Assembly: GCF_002810445.1 (NCBI RefSeq)
Contig: NZ_NEXS01000003.1
Location: 558,001-622,000 of the forward strand
DNA from: Advenella sp. S44
GTDB taxonomy: Bacteria > Pseudomonadota > Gammaproteobacteria > Burkholderiales > Burkholderiaceae_B
Direction of reading: 5' to 3'
DNA: 64,000 nt
A model generated the notes under the pieces. It had not been told where the DNA came from, did not search any database, and saw only the letters and a list, made by a program, of their open reading frames with translations. Both the position numbers and the translations under genes were made by a program. Of the stretch, positions 29,768 through 38,222 are shown piece by piece (position 1 is the stretch's first letter; each line of letters begins with the position of its first letter).

Positions 29768-29907
29768 CGACCCGCGTTCCCAATGTATGACAATACATTG
29801 CGGTTTGCAGCAACGCTGTATATTGCAATCCGGTGATTGTTCCCGTTTGGATACAGTCGCCGGATTTTTGTATTTCTGCTTCCTTACTATTGAAACAGGA
29901 TTAACAC

Positions 29908-30618
29908 ATGGATTTTGACTTTTCTGTTATTCAAGACGCGCTGCCCAGCCTGATGGCGGGCACCTGGGTCACGATCAAAATCACGTTCTGGGGGCTGTTT
30001 GGCGGCGTACTTCTTGGTGCTATCACAGGTGTGATAAGAGCCTATGTTCCGTCATTGTTTTCCGCCCAGACCATCGCCCGCAATCCGATTATCGGCATTC
30101 TGGGCCCCTTGCTAAGCCTTGTTGCGCAGCTTTATGTCTTGGTGGTGCGAGGCACGCCGATCGTGGTGCAGGTCATGTTCATTTATTTTGCGCTGCCCCT
30201 GCTCATGGATCTGCGTGTCGACGGGATGTCGGCCGCCATTGCCACCCTGATCATCAACTCCGGGGCGTACATTGCTGAAATCGTGCGGGGCGCGCTGCAG
30301 TCGGTTCCCAAGGGACTCTTCGAGGCCGGACAATCTATGGGCCTGTCCTTTCATCGCATTCTGCTGAAAATTATCTGGCCGGTTGCGTTTCGTCGCATGA
30401 TCCCTGCACTGGGTAACCAGTGCATTATCAGCCTGAAGGATTCGTCGCTGTTCATTGTGATCGGTGTGGCCGAATTGACGCGTCAGGGCCAGGAAATCAT
30501 GGCCAGCAATTTTCGCGCGGTAGAAATCTGGGGCGCCGTCGCCGTCATTTACCTGATTCTGAACGGGCTGATCGCGCTGGTCCTTAAAATCATGGAACAC
30601 AGGATGCGTAACGTATGA
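29908..30618 (+). CDS. glnP: GlnP-type amino-acid ABC transporter permease
   Basis: The 236-residue permease has five hydrophobic segments. The family motif ALPSLMAGTWVTIKITFWG lies at the N-terminus. The EAA loop LFEAGQSMGLSFHRILLKIIWPVAFRRM begins at about 140, followed by the IISLKDSSLFIVIGVAEL block. It forms a homodimeric pore for the GlnH substrate. It starts at ATG 29908 and overlaps glnQ by 4 bases. Confidence 0.92.
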   Translation: MDFDFSVIQDALPSLMAGTWVTIKITFWGLFGGVLLGAITGVIRAYVPSLFSAQTIARNPIIGILGPLLSLVAQLYVLVVRGTPIVVQVMFIYFALPLLMDLRVDGMSAAIATLIINSGAYIAEIVRGALQSVPKGLFEAGQSMGLSFHRILLKIIWPVAFRRMIPALGNQCIISLKDSSLFIVIGVAELTRQGQEIMASNFRAVEIWGAVAVIYLILNGLIALVLKIMEHRMRNV

Positions 30619-31343
30619 GCATGGTCACATTTGAAAACGTCGTCAAAAAATTTGGCGACAATACAATTTTGAACGATATCAGTCTGAGTATTGAAAAGGG
30701 CGAAGTCGTGGTCGTGGTCGGGCCTTCCGGTTCAGGAAAATCCACCTTTCTGCGCTGCATCAACGCGCTTGAAACCATCCAGGGAGGCGACATCCGGGTT
30801 GGCAAACTCAGTGTGCGAGGCACCAAGGCCGAGGTGCGGGAATTGCGCCGTGAGGCAGGCATGGTGTTTCAGCAATTTAACCTCTTTCCGCAACTGACGG
30901 CGCTGGAAAATGTGATGTTTGGCCCGCTTGAGTCGCGCGGCGTATCCAAGCAGCAGGCGCGCACCGAAGCCATCGCACTGCTGAACAAGGTAGGGCTGGG
31001 CGAAAGAATGAACCATTACCCGAGCGAGCTGTCCGGCGGGCAACAGCAGCGGGTGGCCATCGCCCGTTCACTGGCGGTCAAACCACTGCTGATGCTGTTT
31101 GATGAGCCCACCTCGGCGCTGGATCCGGAGCTGCGCCATGAAGTGCTCAAAGTGATGAAGGATCTGGCCGAAGAAGGCATGACTATGGTAGTCGTTACAC
31201 ACGAAATGGACTTTGCCAGCAAGGTCGGCAGCCGCCTGCTTTTTATCGATGATGGCAAGATTGCTCATGACGGCAAACCGAGTGAATTGTTGACTTCACC
31301 GCCAAGCCAGCGTTTGAAAGACTTTCTGCAACATGTGGTGTAA
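30615..31343 (+). CDS. glnQ: GlnQ-type amino-acid ABC transporter ATPase
   Basis: The 242-residue ATPase energises GlnP. Walker [10 protein letters not shown] is at about 36-44, the Q-loop is VFQQFNLFPQ, the signature [14 protein letters not shown], Walker B LMLFDEP, and the H-loop VVTHEMDFA. It ends the glnHPQ cluster, and ilvD starts 41 bases later with its own Shine-Dalgarno. Read-through into ilvD is possible because no terminator is visible between them. Confidence 0.93.
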   Translation: MSMVTFENVVKKFGDNTILNDISLSIEKGEVVVVVGPSGSGKSTFLRCINALETIQGGDIRVGKLSVRGTKAEVRELRREAGMVFQQFNLFPQLTALENVMFGPLESRGVSKQQARTEAIALLNKVGLGERMNHYPSELSGGQQQRVAIARSLAVKPLLMLFDEPTSALDPELRHEVLKVMKDLAEEGMTMVVVTHEMDFASKVGSRLLFIDDGKIAHDGKPSELLTSPPSQRLKDFLQHVV

Positions 31344-31383
31344 ATTACAAGGTTTCCCGTTCTTTTCCAGGAAGTAGTCAGAA

Positions 31384-33243
31384 ATGCCCCAATATCGTTC
31401 CAAAACCTCGACCCACGGTCGTAATATGGCTGGCGCGCGTGCCTTGTGGCGCGCCACAGGTATGAAAGACGGCGATTTCGGCAAGCCGATCGTCGCCGTT
31501 GTTAACTCTTTTACCCAGTTTGTTCCGGGGCACGTGCACCTGAAAGATATGGGGCAGTTGGTGGCACGGCAAATCGAGGCAGCCGGTGGCGTTGCCAAAG
31601 AGTTCAATACGATCGCGGTGGACGATGGCATTGCGATGGGACACGGTGGCATGCTGTATTCGCTGCCTTCGCGCGAGCTGATTGCCGATTCCGTGGAATA
31701 CATGGTTAACGCCCATTGCGCCGACGCCATGGTCTGTATTTCAAACTGCGACAAAATTACCCCGGGCATGCTCATGGCTGCCATGCGACTGAACATCCCG
31801 GTGGTCTTTGTGTCCGGCGGTCCGATGGAAGCCGGCAAAGTGCTCGCCCCGGAAACCAATAAGGTGATCAAGCTCGATCTAGTTGACGCCATGATCAAGG
31901 CGGGCGATTCGACTGTGTCGGACGCTGAAACCGATGAAGTCGAACGTAACGCATGTCCAACTTGCGGCTCCTGTTCAGGCATGTTTACCGCCAATTCCAT
32001 GAACTGTCTGACCGAAGTCCTGGGCCTGTCCCTGCCGGGCAATGGGACAATCGTGGCCACCCATGCACGGCGCCGGGCGCTGTTCGAACGCGCCGGGCAC
32101 CTGGTGGTCGAACTGTGCAAGCGCTACTACGAACAGGATGACGCCTCTGTATTGCCGCGTTCCATCGCGACCAAGGCTGCGTTTGAAAACGCCATGACAC
32201 TGGACGTGGCCATGGGCGGTTCGACCAACACGGTATTGCACTTGCTGGCCGCTGCCCAGGAAGCGGGCGTTGATTTCACGATGGCAGACATTGACCGTAT
32301 CTCGCGTCGTGTGCCATGTGTCTGTAAGGTGGCGCCGGCGACCAATCAATTTCATATCGAAGACGTGCATCGTGCCGGTGGCGTGATTGCCATTCTGGGA
32401 GAACTGGGCCGAGCAGGCCTGCTGGACCTGAATGTCGGTAATGCGCATAGCGGCACGCTGGGCAAAGCCATTGAGCAGTGGGATATCAATAGCGGCCATG
32501 CCACCGAAGAGGTCAAGACATTTTTTAAGGCCTCTCCGGGCGGCGTGCCCACCCAGGTTGCCTTCAGTCAGGACCGCCAGTTCGCCGAGCTTGACCTGGA
32601 CCGCGCCGAAGGCTGTATCCGCGACAAGGCGCACGCCTATTCGCAAGATGGCGGTCTGGCGGTGCTGTACGGCAATCTCGCGGAAAACGGGTGTATCGTC
32701 AAAACCGCAGGGGTGGATGAAAGCATCCTGAAGTTCACCGGCCGGGCCATTGTGTTTGAAAGCCAGGAAGATGCTACCGACGGCATTCTGAGTGGCAAGG
32801 TAACAGAAGGCCATGTTGTTATCATCCGCTACGAAGGCCCCAAAGGGGGACCGGGCATGCAAGAAATGCTCTATCCTACGTCATACCTGAAATCCAAGGG
32901 GCTGGGCGCCAAGGCGGCCCTGTTGACTGACGGTCGCTTCTCGGGTGGTTCGTCGGGCCTGGTGATCGGGCACGCATCTCCGGAAGCCGCAGAGGGCGGC
33001 ACAATCGGCCTGGTGCACGATGATGACGTGATTGAAATTGATATTGCGAATCGTACGATCAATCTGGCGGTCGATGAAACCGAGCTTACGCGTCGCCGTG
33101 CCGAGATGGAAAATCGCGGCCAAAGCGCGTGGCATCCGGTGCATCGTGAGCGCTATGTATCACAGGCGCTCAAAGCCTATGCCGCGATGGCCACCTCGGC
33201 CGACCGCGGTGCAGTGCGCGACATCAGCCAGTTGATCCGATAG
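31384..33243 (+). CDS. ilvD: IlvD, dihydroxy-acid dehydratase
   Basis: The 619-residue iron-sulfur dehydratase performs the penultimate step of valine and isoleucine synthesis. Cluster and active-site regions are intact: [10 protein letters not shown] (about residue 121) and [19 protein letters not shown] (about 192). [19 protein letters not shown] near 520 is also diagnostic. The start follows GGAAG at suitable spacing. Its length matches the bacterial norm of about 610-620. A hairpin terminator follows. Confidence 0.96.
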   Translation: MPQYRSKTSTHGRNMAGARALWRATGMKDGDFGKPIVAVVNSFTQFVPGHVHLKDMGQLVARQIEAAGGVAKEFNTIAVDDGIAMGHGGMLYSLPSRELIADSVEYMVNAHCADAMVCISNCDKITPGMLMAAMRLNIPVVFVSGGPMEAGKVLAPETNKVIKLDLVDAMIKAGDSTVSDAETDEVERNACPTCGSCSGMFTANSMNCLTEVLGLSLPGNGTIVATHARRRALFERAGHLVVELCKRYYEQDDASVLPRSIATKAAFENAMTLDVAMGGSTNTVLHLLAAAQEAGVDFTMADIDRISRRVPCVCKVAPATNQFHIEDVHRAGGVIAILGELGRAGLLDLNVGNAHSGTLGKAIEQWDINSGHATEEVKTFFKASPGGVPTQVAFSQDRQFAELDLDRAEGCIRDKAHAYSQDGGLAVLYGNLAENGCIVKTAGVDESILKFTGRAIVFESQEDATDGILSGKVTEGHVVIIRYEGPKGGPGMQEMLYPTSYLKSKGLGAKAALLTDGRFSGGSSGLVIGHASPEAAEGGTIGLVHDDDVIEIDIANRTINLAVDETELTRRRAEMENRGQSAWHPVHRERYVSQALKAYAAMATSADRGAVRDISQLIR

Positions 33244-33250
33244 CGCGACG

Positions 33251-33288
33251 CAAGAATAGCGGCCGGTTCTCCCCAGCCGCTGTTCTTG
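33251..33288 (+). terminator. Hairpin after ilvD
   Basis: CAAGAATAGCGGC pairs with GCCGCTGTTCTTG around a 12-base loop, with a single wobble pair. There is no T-tract, so termination efficiency is uncertain. It lies 8 bases after the ilvD stop, the expected place for its transcript end. Confidence 0.6.
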
Positions 33289-33349
33289 ATACGGTCTTGG
33301 CCGCCGTTGCGCATTTTCCAGCTGTAATCACAGACAGGGAGCACTAGCG

Positions 33350-34102
33350 ATGGCAACGCAACACAAGACGACAGAATCTGCCAAAACCGGCAGAAAAACC
33401 AATGAGAGGCAGGGCCGGAACGCGCCAGATCGAGCCGAGCCCAACAAGAAAGCGGCAGGCTCGTCTGGATCCAACAGACAATCCGCAGCACACGTGGCAT
33501 CTGACACCCGCAAAAGCCGGCATGCCGACCTGACAGCCAGCAAGCGCCCACCCAAAATAAGCAAAAAAGACTTTCCCGTTGGCGATGCCCGGCGTTACCT
33601 TGAACCGGGTCCCATCGTGCTTGTATCATCGCACTGGCAGGGGCGTGACAATATCATGACCATGGGCTGGCATTGCGTGCTGGAGTTCGGGCCGTCTTTA
33701 TTTGGCTGCATGATTTCATCGGGAAACCACAGTTTCGATATGATCCGCAAGAGCGGTGAATGTGTGATCAATGTGCCCACGACTGCCTTGACGGACATTG
33801 TGTGTCGCGTTGGCAATTGCACCGGCAGCGAGGTAGACAAATTTTCCGAATTTGGCCTGACAGGTAACCCCGGGCAAGCGGTGAGCGCGCGCCTCATTGA
33901 CCAATGTCATGCCGCGTTCGAGTGCCGGCTATATGACGATGTGCTGGTAGACAAATATAACTATTTTATTTTTGAGATTGTAAAGGCCCATGTGGCAGCC
34001 AGGCCGGCGCACCCCGAAACGCTGCACTATACGGGTGATGGCGTATTCATGGTTGCGGGCAAAGTCATCAGCCGTCGGCGTCTGTTTACCAAAGTACTGT
34101 GA
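33350..34102 (+). CDS. Flavin reductase-like (DIM6/NTAB) protein with basic N-terminal extension
   Basis: The 250-residue protein carries an FMN-binding split-barrel domain from about residue 72: PVGDARRYLEPGPIVLVSS, then DNIMTMGWHCVLEF and CMISSGNHSFDMIRKSGECVINVP. Members of this family bind FMN and reduce flavins or act as oxidoreductases of unknown substrate. The first 70 residues are lysine-, arginine- and serine-rich and low in complexity, unusual for the family and probably disordered. The ATG at 33350 has GGGAG about 8 bases upstream, so the extension seems real. The neighbours give no hint of substrate. Confidence 0.8.
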   Translation: MATQHKTTESAKTGRKTNERQGRNAPDRAEPNKKAAGSSGSNRQSAAHVASDTRKSRHADLTASKRPPKISKKDFPVGDARRYLEPGPIVLVSSHWQGRDNIMTMGWHCVLEFGPSLFGCMISSGNHSFDMIRKSGECVINVPTTALTDIVCRVGNCTGSEVDKFSEFGLTGNPGQAVSARLIDQCHAAFECRLYDDVLVDKYNYFIFEIVKAHVAARPAHPETLHYTGDGVFMVAGKVISRRRLFTKVL

Positions 34103-34147
34103 CGATTCGCCCCCGGTTGCCGGCGGCGCTCGGGCGCGCCTGGCCCG

Positions 34148-37045
34148 CTACCCGGAATTGCGCAGACCTGTGGCGATGCCGTTGATGGTCAGGTGAATGG
34201 TGCGCTGGCTGCGCATCTGTTCAAGCTTGGACGGCTCTTGCTGCGCATCTTCCAGCGCGCGCTGGCGGCGGATGACTTCAACCTGCAGGTAGTTCAACGG
34301 ATCGGTGTAGGCAAAGCGCTCCTGCAATGCTGCCTTCAGCGTCGGGTTGTCTGCCAGCAGATCCTGCTGCTTGATACTGTAGAGCGCTTGGCGCGTTAAC
34401 GCGAATTCCTGTTCAATCATCCCGAAAATCGTGCGGCGTATGTCCTGGTCAGCCACCAGCTCGCTATACTGGCGTCCGATATCCATATCGGTTTTGGCCA
34501 GCACCATCTCCATATTCGACATGACGGTCTGAAAAAACGGCCAGTGTTCGGCCATGTCCTGCAGCAATTGCGTACGTGATTGCTGCGTGCTGCCATCGTC
34601 CTTGCCCGTACCCAGCCGGATAAAACTATCGATCGCCGTACCCACGCCATACCAGCCGGTGATCATCAGCCGGCATTGCGCCCAGGAAAATCCCCAGGGG
34701 ATGGCGCGCAGGTCTTCGATGCGCTGCCCTTTTTTGCGCGAGGCCGGGCGCGAGCCGATATTAAGGCCGGCAATCTCGTTGATGGGCGTGGCTGCAAAAA
34801 AGTAGTCGACAAATCCGGGGGTATCGTACACCAGCCGGCGATAAGCATGTTGGGCAGCATCGGACAGCCACGCCATGGTGTCCGTATAGCGTTGCATTGT
34901 GTCGGCATCCTTGCCAGTTTCCTCATGCGGCGCCAGGCTACTTAACAGTGTTGCCGAAACCAGCAACTCCAGATTGATGCGGCCGCTTTCGGCATTTTTG
35001 TACTTGGTCTGGATGACTTCTCCCTGCTCGGTCAGACGGATTTGCCCATCTACCGTGCCGGGAGGTTGCGCCAGGATTGCATCGAAGCTGGAACCTCCGC
35101 CGCGACCGACTGACCCGCCGCGGCCGTGAAACAGGCGCAGGCGTACGTCATGGCGGCGAAATACTTCCAGCAGCTGTAATTCTGCATTGTACAAAGACCA
35201 GTTGGAAGTCAGGTAACCGCCATCCTTATTGCTGTCCGAATAGCCCAGCATCACTTCCTGAATTCCCTGCTGTGCATGCATAATGCGTTCGCGCACCGGC
35301 GGCAGCGACAACCAGCGATCCATAATGGCGGGGCCGGCTTGCAAATCGGGAATGGTCTCAAATAGCGGCACTACGATCAGGCCATCTGCGGCCGTCACCG
35401 GCATGCGCTGGCCCGTGTCGTCGCGCTGTTGCGAGATCAGCCCGGTTTCGTGCTGCAAGACCAGCACTTCGAGCAAATCACTCAAAGTCTCGGTATGCGA
35501 GACAATATATTGCGTAATGGCATTATTTCCATAGTGGCGTCGCACCGAGGCGGCCGCCTGCAAAATCGCCAGCTCCTTGCGGGTCTCTTCACTGTACTGC
35601 TGCCACGGCGACACCAGGGGGCGGCTGTCTTCCAGCTCGGCCAGCAGCACGGCGATTTTCTTTTCTTCATCCAGTTGGTCGTACTGAATCGGCTGACCCT
35701 CATACTTGATGGCTGCACGCTGATACAGTTCGGCCAGAATGCGCTCGTGGACATCCGAGCTTTGTCGCAGATCCAGTGCTGCCAGGTGAAATCCAAACAC
35801 CGCCACGGCCTGTTGCAATTCCTGTAAACGCAGGGGCACGACAGCGCCGGCATGGTTATTGCACAGCGAGCGGGCAATGACTGACAGGTCCGCCGCGAAG
35901 GCCGTGGGGTCATCATAGGGATCGGCCGCAACGGTGTTGCGCAGGGCCAGATCGTGGGCCGTCAGATGTTTTGCCGTTGCCGCCAGGCGTGCGTAGACGC
36001 CAATGAGCGCGCGACGATAAGGTTCATCCAGTCTGTGCCTTGACCGGTCGGGGCTGGCTTCCGACAGCCTGGCCAGGTCAGGCGAGACCTGGGTCAGCGA
36101 CGAGCTCAAAGACAGCTCCGAGCCCAGCAAATGCACCTGGTCAAGATAGTATTCGAACAGCGTGGTGCCATGGCGGTTCATGGCGTGCGTCAGCGTATCG
36201 GCATTTACATTGGGATTGCCGTCGCGATCACCGCCAATCCAGGAACCCATTTTCAGAAAGGCTGGCGCCGGCGCTGCACTGTCGCTGCCAGTGCCCAGAT
36301 TGCGCGCCAGTGTGGTGTATAGCGTTGGAATGGCTTTCAGAAATGTGGTGCTGAAATACGCCATGGCATTTTCGATTTCGTCATTGACCGTCAGCTTGTT
36401 AAAACGCAGCATCCGGGTCAGCCACAGCGTCTTGATATACCCGGTCAGCTCCAGCGCCAGTTGATGGCTTTCCTCTTCGGTCAGCCGGCTATCGAGACCC
36501 ACCAGGCAATGACTGATATGCCGATGCAGGTCCAGCGTGCTTTTGCGCTGCACTTCTGTGGGATGGGCGGTCAGGACGGGCACAATCATGGTGTTGGCAA
36601 GGTATTCACGCACTTGCGGGCGTGCGACGCCATGGCGTTCCAGTTGCGCCAGCGTGTGCCCCAGCGTGCCGATCTGGGCGTCGCTGCTGCTAAGCAATCG
36701 GCGGCGCTGGCGTTTCTGCTGATCGCGATCCTCTGCCAGGTTGGCCAGGTGCAGGAAATAGCTGAAGGCGCGCGACAGGGTGTTGGCCTCGTCATCGGTC
36801 AGCGCGGTCAGTCGATTGATCATCGACTCGCGCTCCTGCCGGACCCCTTCACGCTTGAAGCGAACGGCAGCCCGGCGCACCGTTTCAATGACGTCAAAAA
36901 TCGGCTGGCCGTCCGACTCGCGAATGGCCGCGCCCAGGATCCTGCCCAGCAGGCGGATATCCTGCTGCATTTCGTTTTTTTCTGTACTTTCGTTGTCCAC
37001 GTTATCTCTTGTTCCGGTTGGGTGACGGGATGAGGAAGTTTTCAT
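34148..37045 (-). CDS. ppc: Phosphoenolpyruvate carboxylase
   Basis: The 965-residue anaplerotic enzyme makes oxaloacetate from PEP and bicarbonate. The catalytic histidine motif LTAHPTEVQRKSTLD and the second signature EVMLGYSDSNKDGGY are intact. So are the loop FHGRGGSVGRGGG and the C-terminal TINGIATGLRNSG. The start is uncertain. The frame is open to 37123, which would overlap the upstream gene. ATG 37045 avoids this, and ATG 36970 (MQQDIRLLGR) gives the conserved beginning. None has a clear Shine-Dalgarno. Confidence 0.93.
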   Translation of the reverse strand: MKTSSSRHPTGTRDNVDNESTEKNEMQQDIRLLGRILGAAIRESDGQPIFDVIETVRRAAVRFKREGVRQERESMINRLTALTDDEANTLSRAFSYFLHLANLAEDRDQQKRQRRRLLSSSDAQIGTLGHTLAQLERHGVARPQVREYLANTMIVPVLTAHPTEVQRKSTLDLHRHISHCLVGLDSRLTEEESHQLALELTGYIKTLWLTRMLRFNKLTVNDEIENAMAYFSTTFLKAIPTLYTTLARNLGTGSDSAAPAPAFLKMGSWIGGDRDGNPNVNADTLTHAMNRHGTTLFEYYLDQVHLLGSELSLSSSLTQVSPDLARLSEASPDRSRHRLDEPYRRALIGVYARLAATAKHLTAHDLALRNTVAADPYDDPTAFAADLSVIARSLCNNHAGAVVPLRLQELQQAVAVFGFHLAALDLRQSSDVHERILAELYQRAAIKYEGQPIQYDQLDEEKKIAVLLAELEDSRPLVSPWQQYSEETRKELAILQAAASVRRHYGNNAITQYIVSHTETLSDLLEVLVLQHETGLISQQRDDTGQRMPVTAADGLIVVPLFETIPDLQAGPAIMDRWLSLPPVRERIMHAQQGIQEVMLGYSDSNKDGGYLTSNWSLYNAELQLLEVFRRHDVRLRLFHGRGGSVGRGGGSSFDAILAQPPGTVDGQIRLTEQGEVIQTKYKNAESGRINLELLVSATLLSSLAPHEETGKDADTMQRYTDTMAWLSDAAQHAYRRLVYDTPGFVDYFFAATPINEIAGLNIGSRPASRKKGQRIEDLRAIPWGFSWAQCRLMITGWYGVGTAIDSFIRLGTGKDDGSTQQSRTQLLQDMAEHWPFFQTVMSNMEMVLAKTDMDIGRQYSELVADQDIRRTIFGMIEQEFALTRQALYSIKQQDLLADNPTLKAALQERFAYTDPLNYLQVEVIRRQRALEDAQQEPSKLEQMRSQRTIHLTINGIATGLRNSG

Positions 37046-37076
37046 TGTAGGGGTTTTCTGCAGCGCCGTATTCTGT

Positions 37077-37871
37077 TTACTGAAACTGCGCCTTTTGGAT
37101 TTGCTGCAGATGCTCCGGTTCAATGATACTGCTACCGGTAAACGGCCGGTCGTTGACCAGTATCAGGAACGAAATGCTGGCAAAGCTCAGTGAAATAAGG
37201 ACGACCGCTTTGTGCAGCTCGGGTCGGGTGTGATAGTGAATATCGTAGATGACGTACATGCACACACTCATCAGGAGCAGCAGGACCAGCCATTTTTGCG
37301 GATTGATATGATAGGTGGCAACATTGAGTCTGTCATCACGGGCTTCCCGTATTTGTTTCAGATAGGTATTGAGCAGCGCCATCTGGGAACTGACGTACGG
37401 GTCCTGGCGAACATCGATGGCGGTTCTGGCCGCATTGATGGTCAGCACATCCAGGGCCGATTCGGTGTGTTCACTGGTCTGGTCGCGTCCCATGCGCGGC
37501 CATTCATCCTGTACGGCGATATTCACGTAAGCAATCAGGTGAGCTCGCAGATCGGCATTGATTTGCTCGGGCATATGCCTGAGCACCCTGAGCGCATCAT
37601 GCACTGCGCCGGCCTCCTGCTCGGTGGCAGCTTGTCCCTTCTCATTTTCCTTCCATACATCGCTGGCCATGAACGCCATGTTCAGGCCGATAGGCACTAG
37701 TAAACCCGAAATGAGTGTATGACTCAGGGCGCTGCTGCGCGGGGTAGTATGATTTTTGCGTTGGCGGCGGATAATCCGGATAATCAGGCCGGACAGACTG
37801 ACAAAGAAAAGAATGCACAGGATCCAGGCCAAAAAGGTAGGGATATGGAACAGCAGATTATAAAAATGCAT
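37077..37871 (-). CDS. DUF4239 membrane protein
   Basis: The 264-residue protein has four hydrophobic segments: two N-terminal (about residues 5-35 and 50-72) and two C-terminal (about 192-212 and 220-240), with a soluble helical region between. The ending LVNDRPFTGSSIIEPEHLQ matches the DUF4239 (bestrophin-like) signature. The ATG at 37871 is preceded by GAGGA at 5-base spacing, so I prefer it to the ATG seven codons upstream. It lies 31 bases before ppc and may be cotranscribed with it. Its function is unknown. Confidence 0.8.
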   Translation of the reverse strand: MHFYNLLFHIPTFLAWILCILFFVSLSGLIIRIIRRQRKNHTTPRSSALSHTLISGLLVPIGLNMAFMASDVWKENEKGQAATEQEAGAVHDALRVLRHMPEQINADLRAHLIAYVNIAVQDEWPRMGRDQTSEHTESALDVLTINAARTAIDVRQDPYVSSQMALLNTYLKQIREARDDRLNVATYHINPQKWLVLLLLMSVCMYVIYDIHYHTRPELHKAVVLISLSFASISFLILVNDRPFTGSSIIEPEHLQQIQKAQFQ

Positions 37872-38222
37872 GGCTTTCCTCAAGGGCGTCAATAGACGCG
37901 AATCAGATCATTCATTATGTCAGTCGCCATAAAAGCCAAGGCAATCTGTTTCGAGGCCTTTGGTATTCTACCTGTTGTCGGCATGGCATGACTCGCGTTG
38001 TTTAACCATCGACGCTAAAAATCCTGATAGGCACGACAGGACTGTCGCATCGACTAAGCGGCGATAACATGGCACTTTTCAGGGTCCGAGAAAAAGGTAA
38101 AGCGAATGAGTAAAGCTTCAAAAAAAACGCTGCTCGGGCAGGGGCCAGCCGTTACATTGCATGTGGGTGCGCGATAATGGCAGTTTACGATAGCGTATGT
38201 GACTCCCCAGGAATTTGCAGTG
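37872..38222. other. 351-base gap between the DUF4239 gene and the hydro-lyase gene
   Basis: This divergent promoter region contains the perfect palindrome CGACAG-GA-CTGTCG (38034-38047), operator-like in form. Further on is the 23-codon ORF at 38106-38177 described separately. I see no other gene. The GATAACATGG stretch near 38063 is one possible -10 region, but I cannot assign a promoter with confidence. Confidence 0.45.
38106..38177 (+). CDS. Putative 23-residue leader ORF
   Basis: ATG 38106 is preceded by AAGGTAAAGCG, a plausible Shine-Dalgarno at 6-7 bases, and encodes a 23-residue basic peptide beginning MSKASKKTLLGQG. It ends 45 bases before the hydro-lyase start. I do not recognise it. 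It could be an upstream leader peptide, a remnant, or chance. No run of a single amino acid suggests classical attenuation. Confidence 0.3.
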   Translation: MSKASKKTLLGQGPAVTLHVGAR

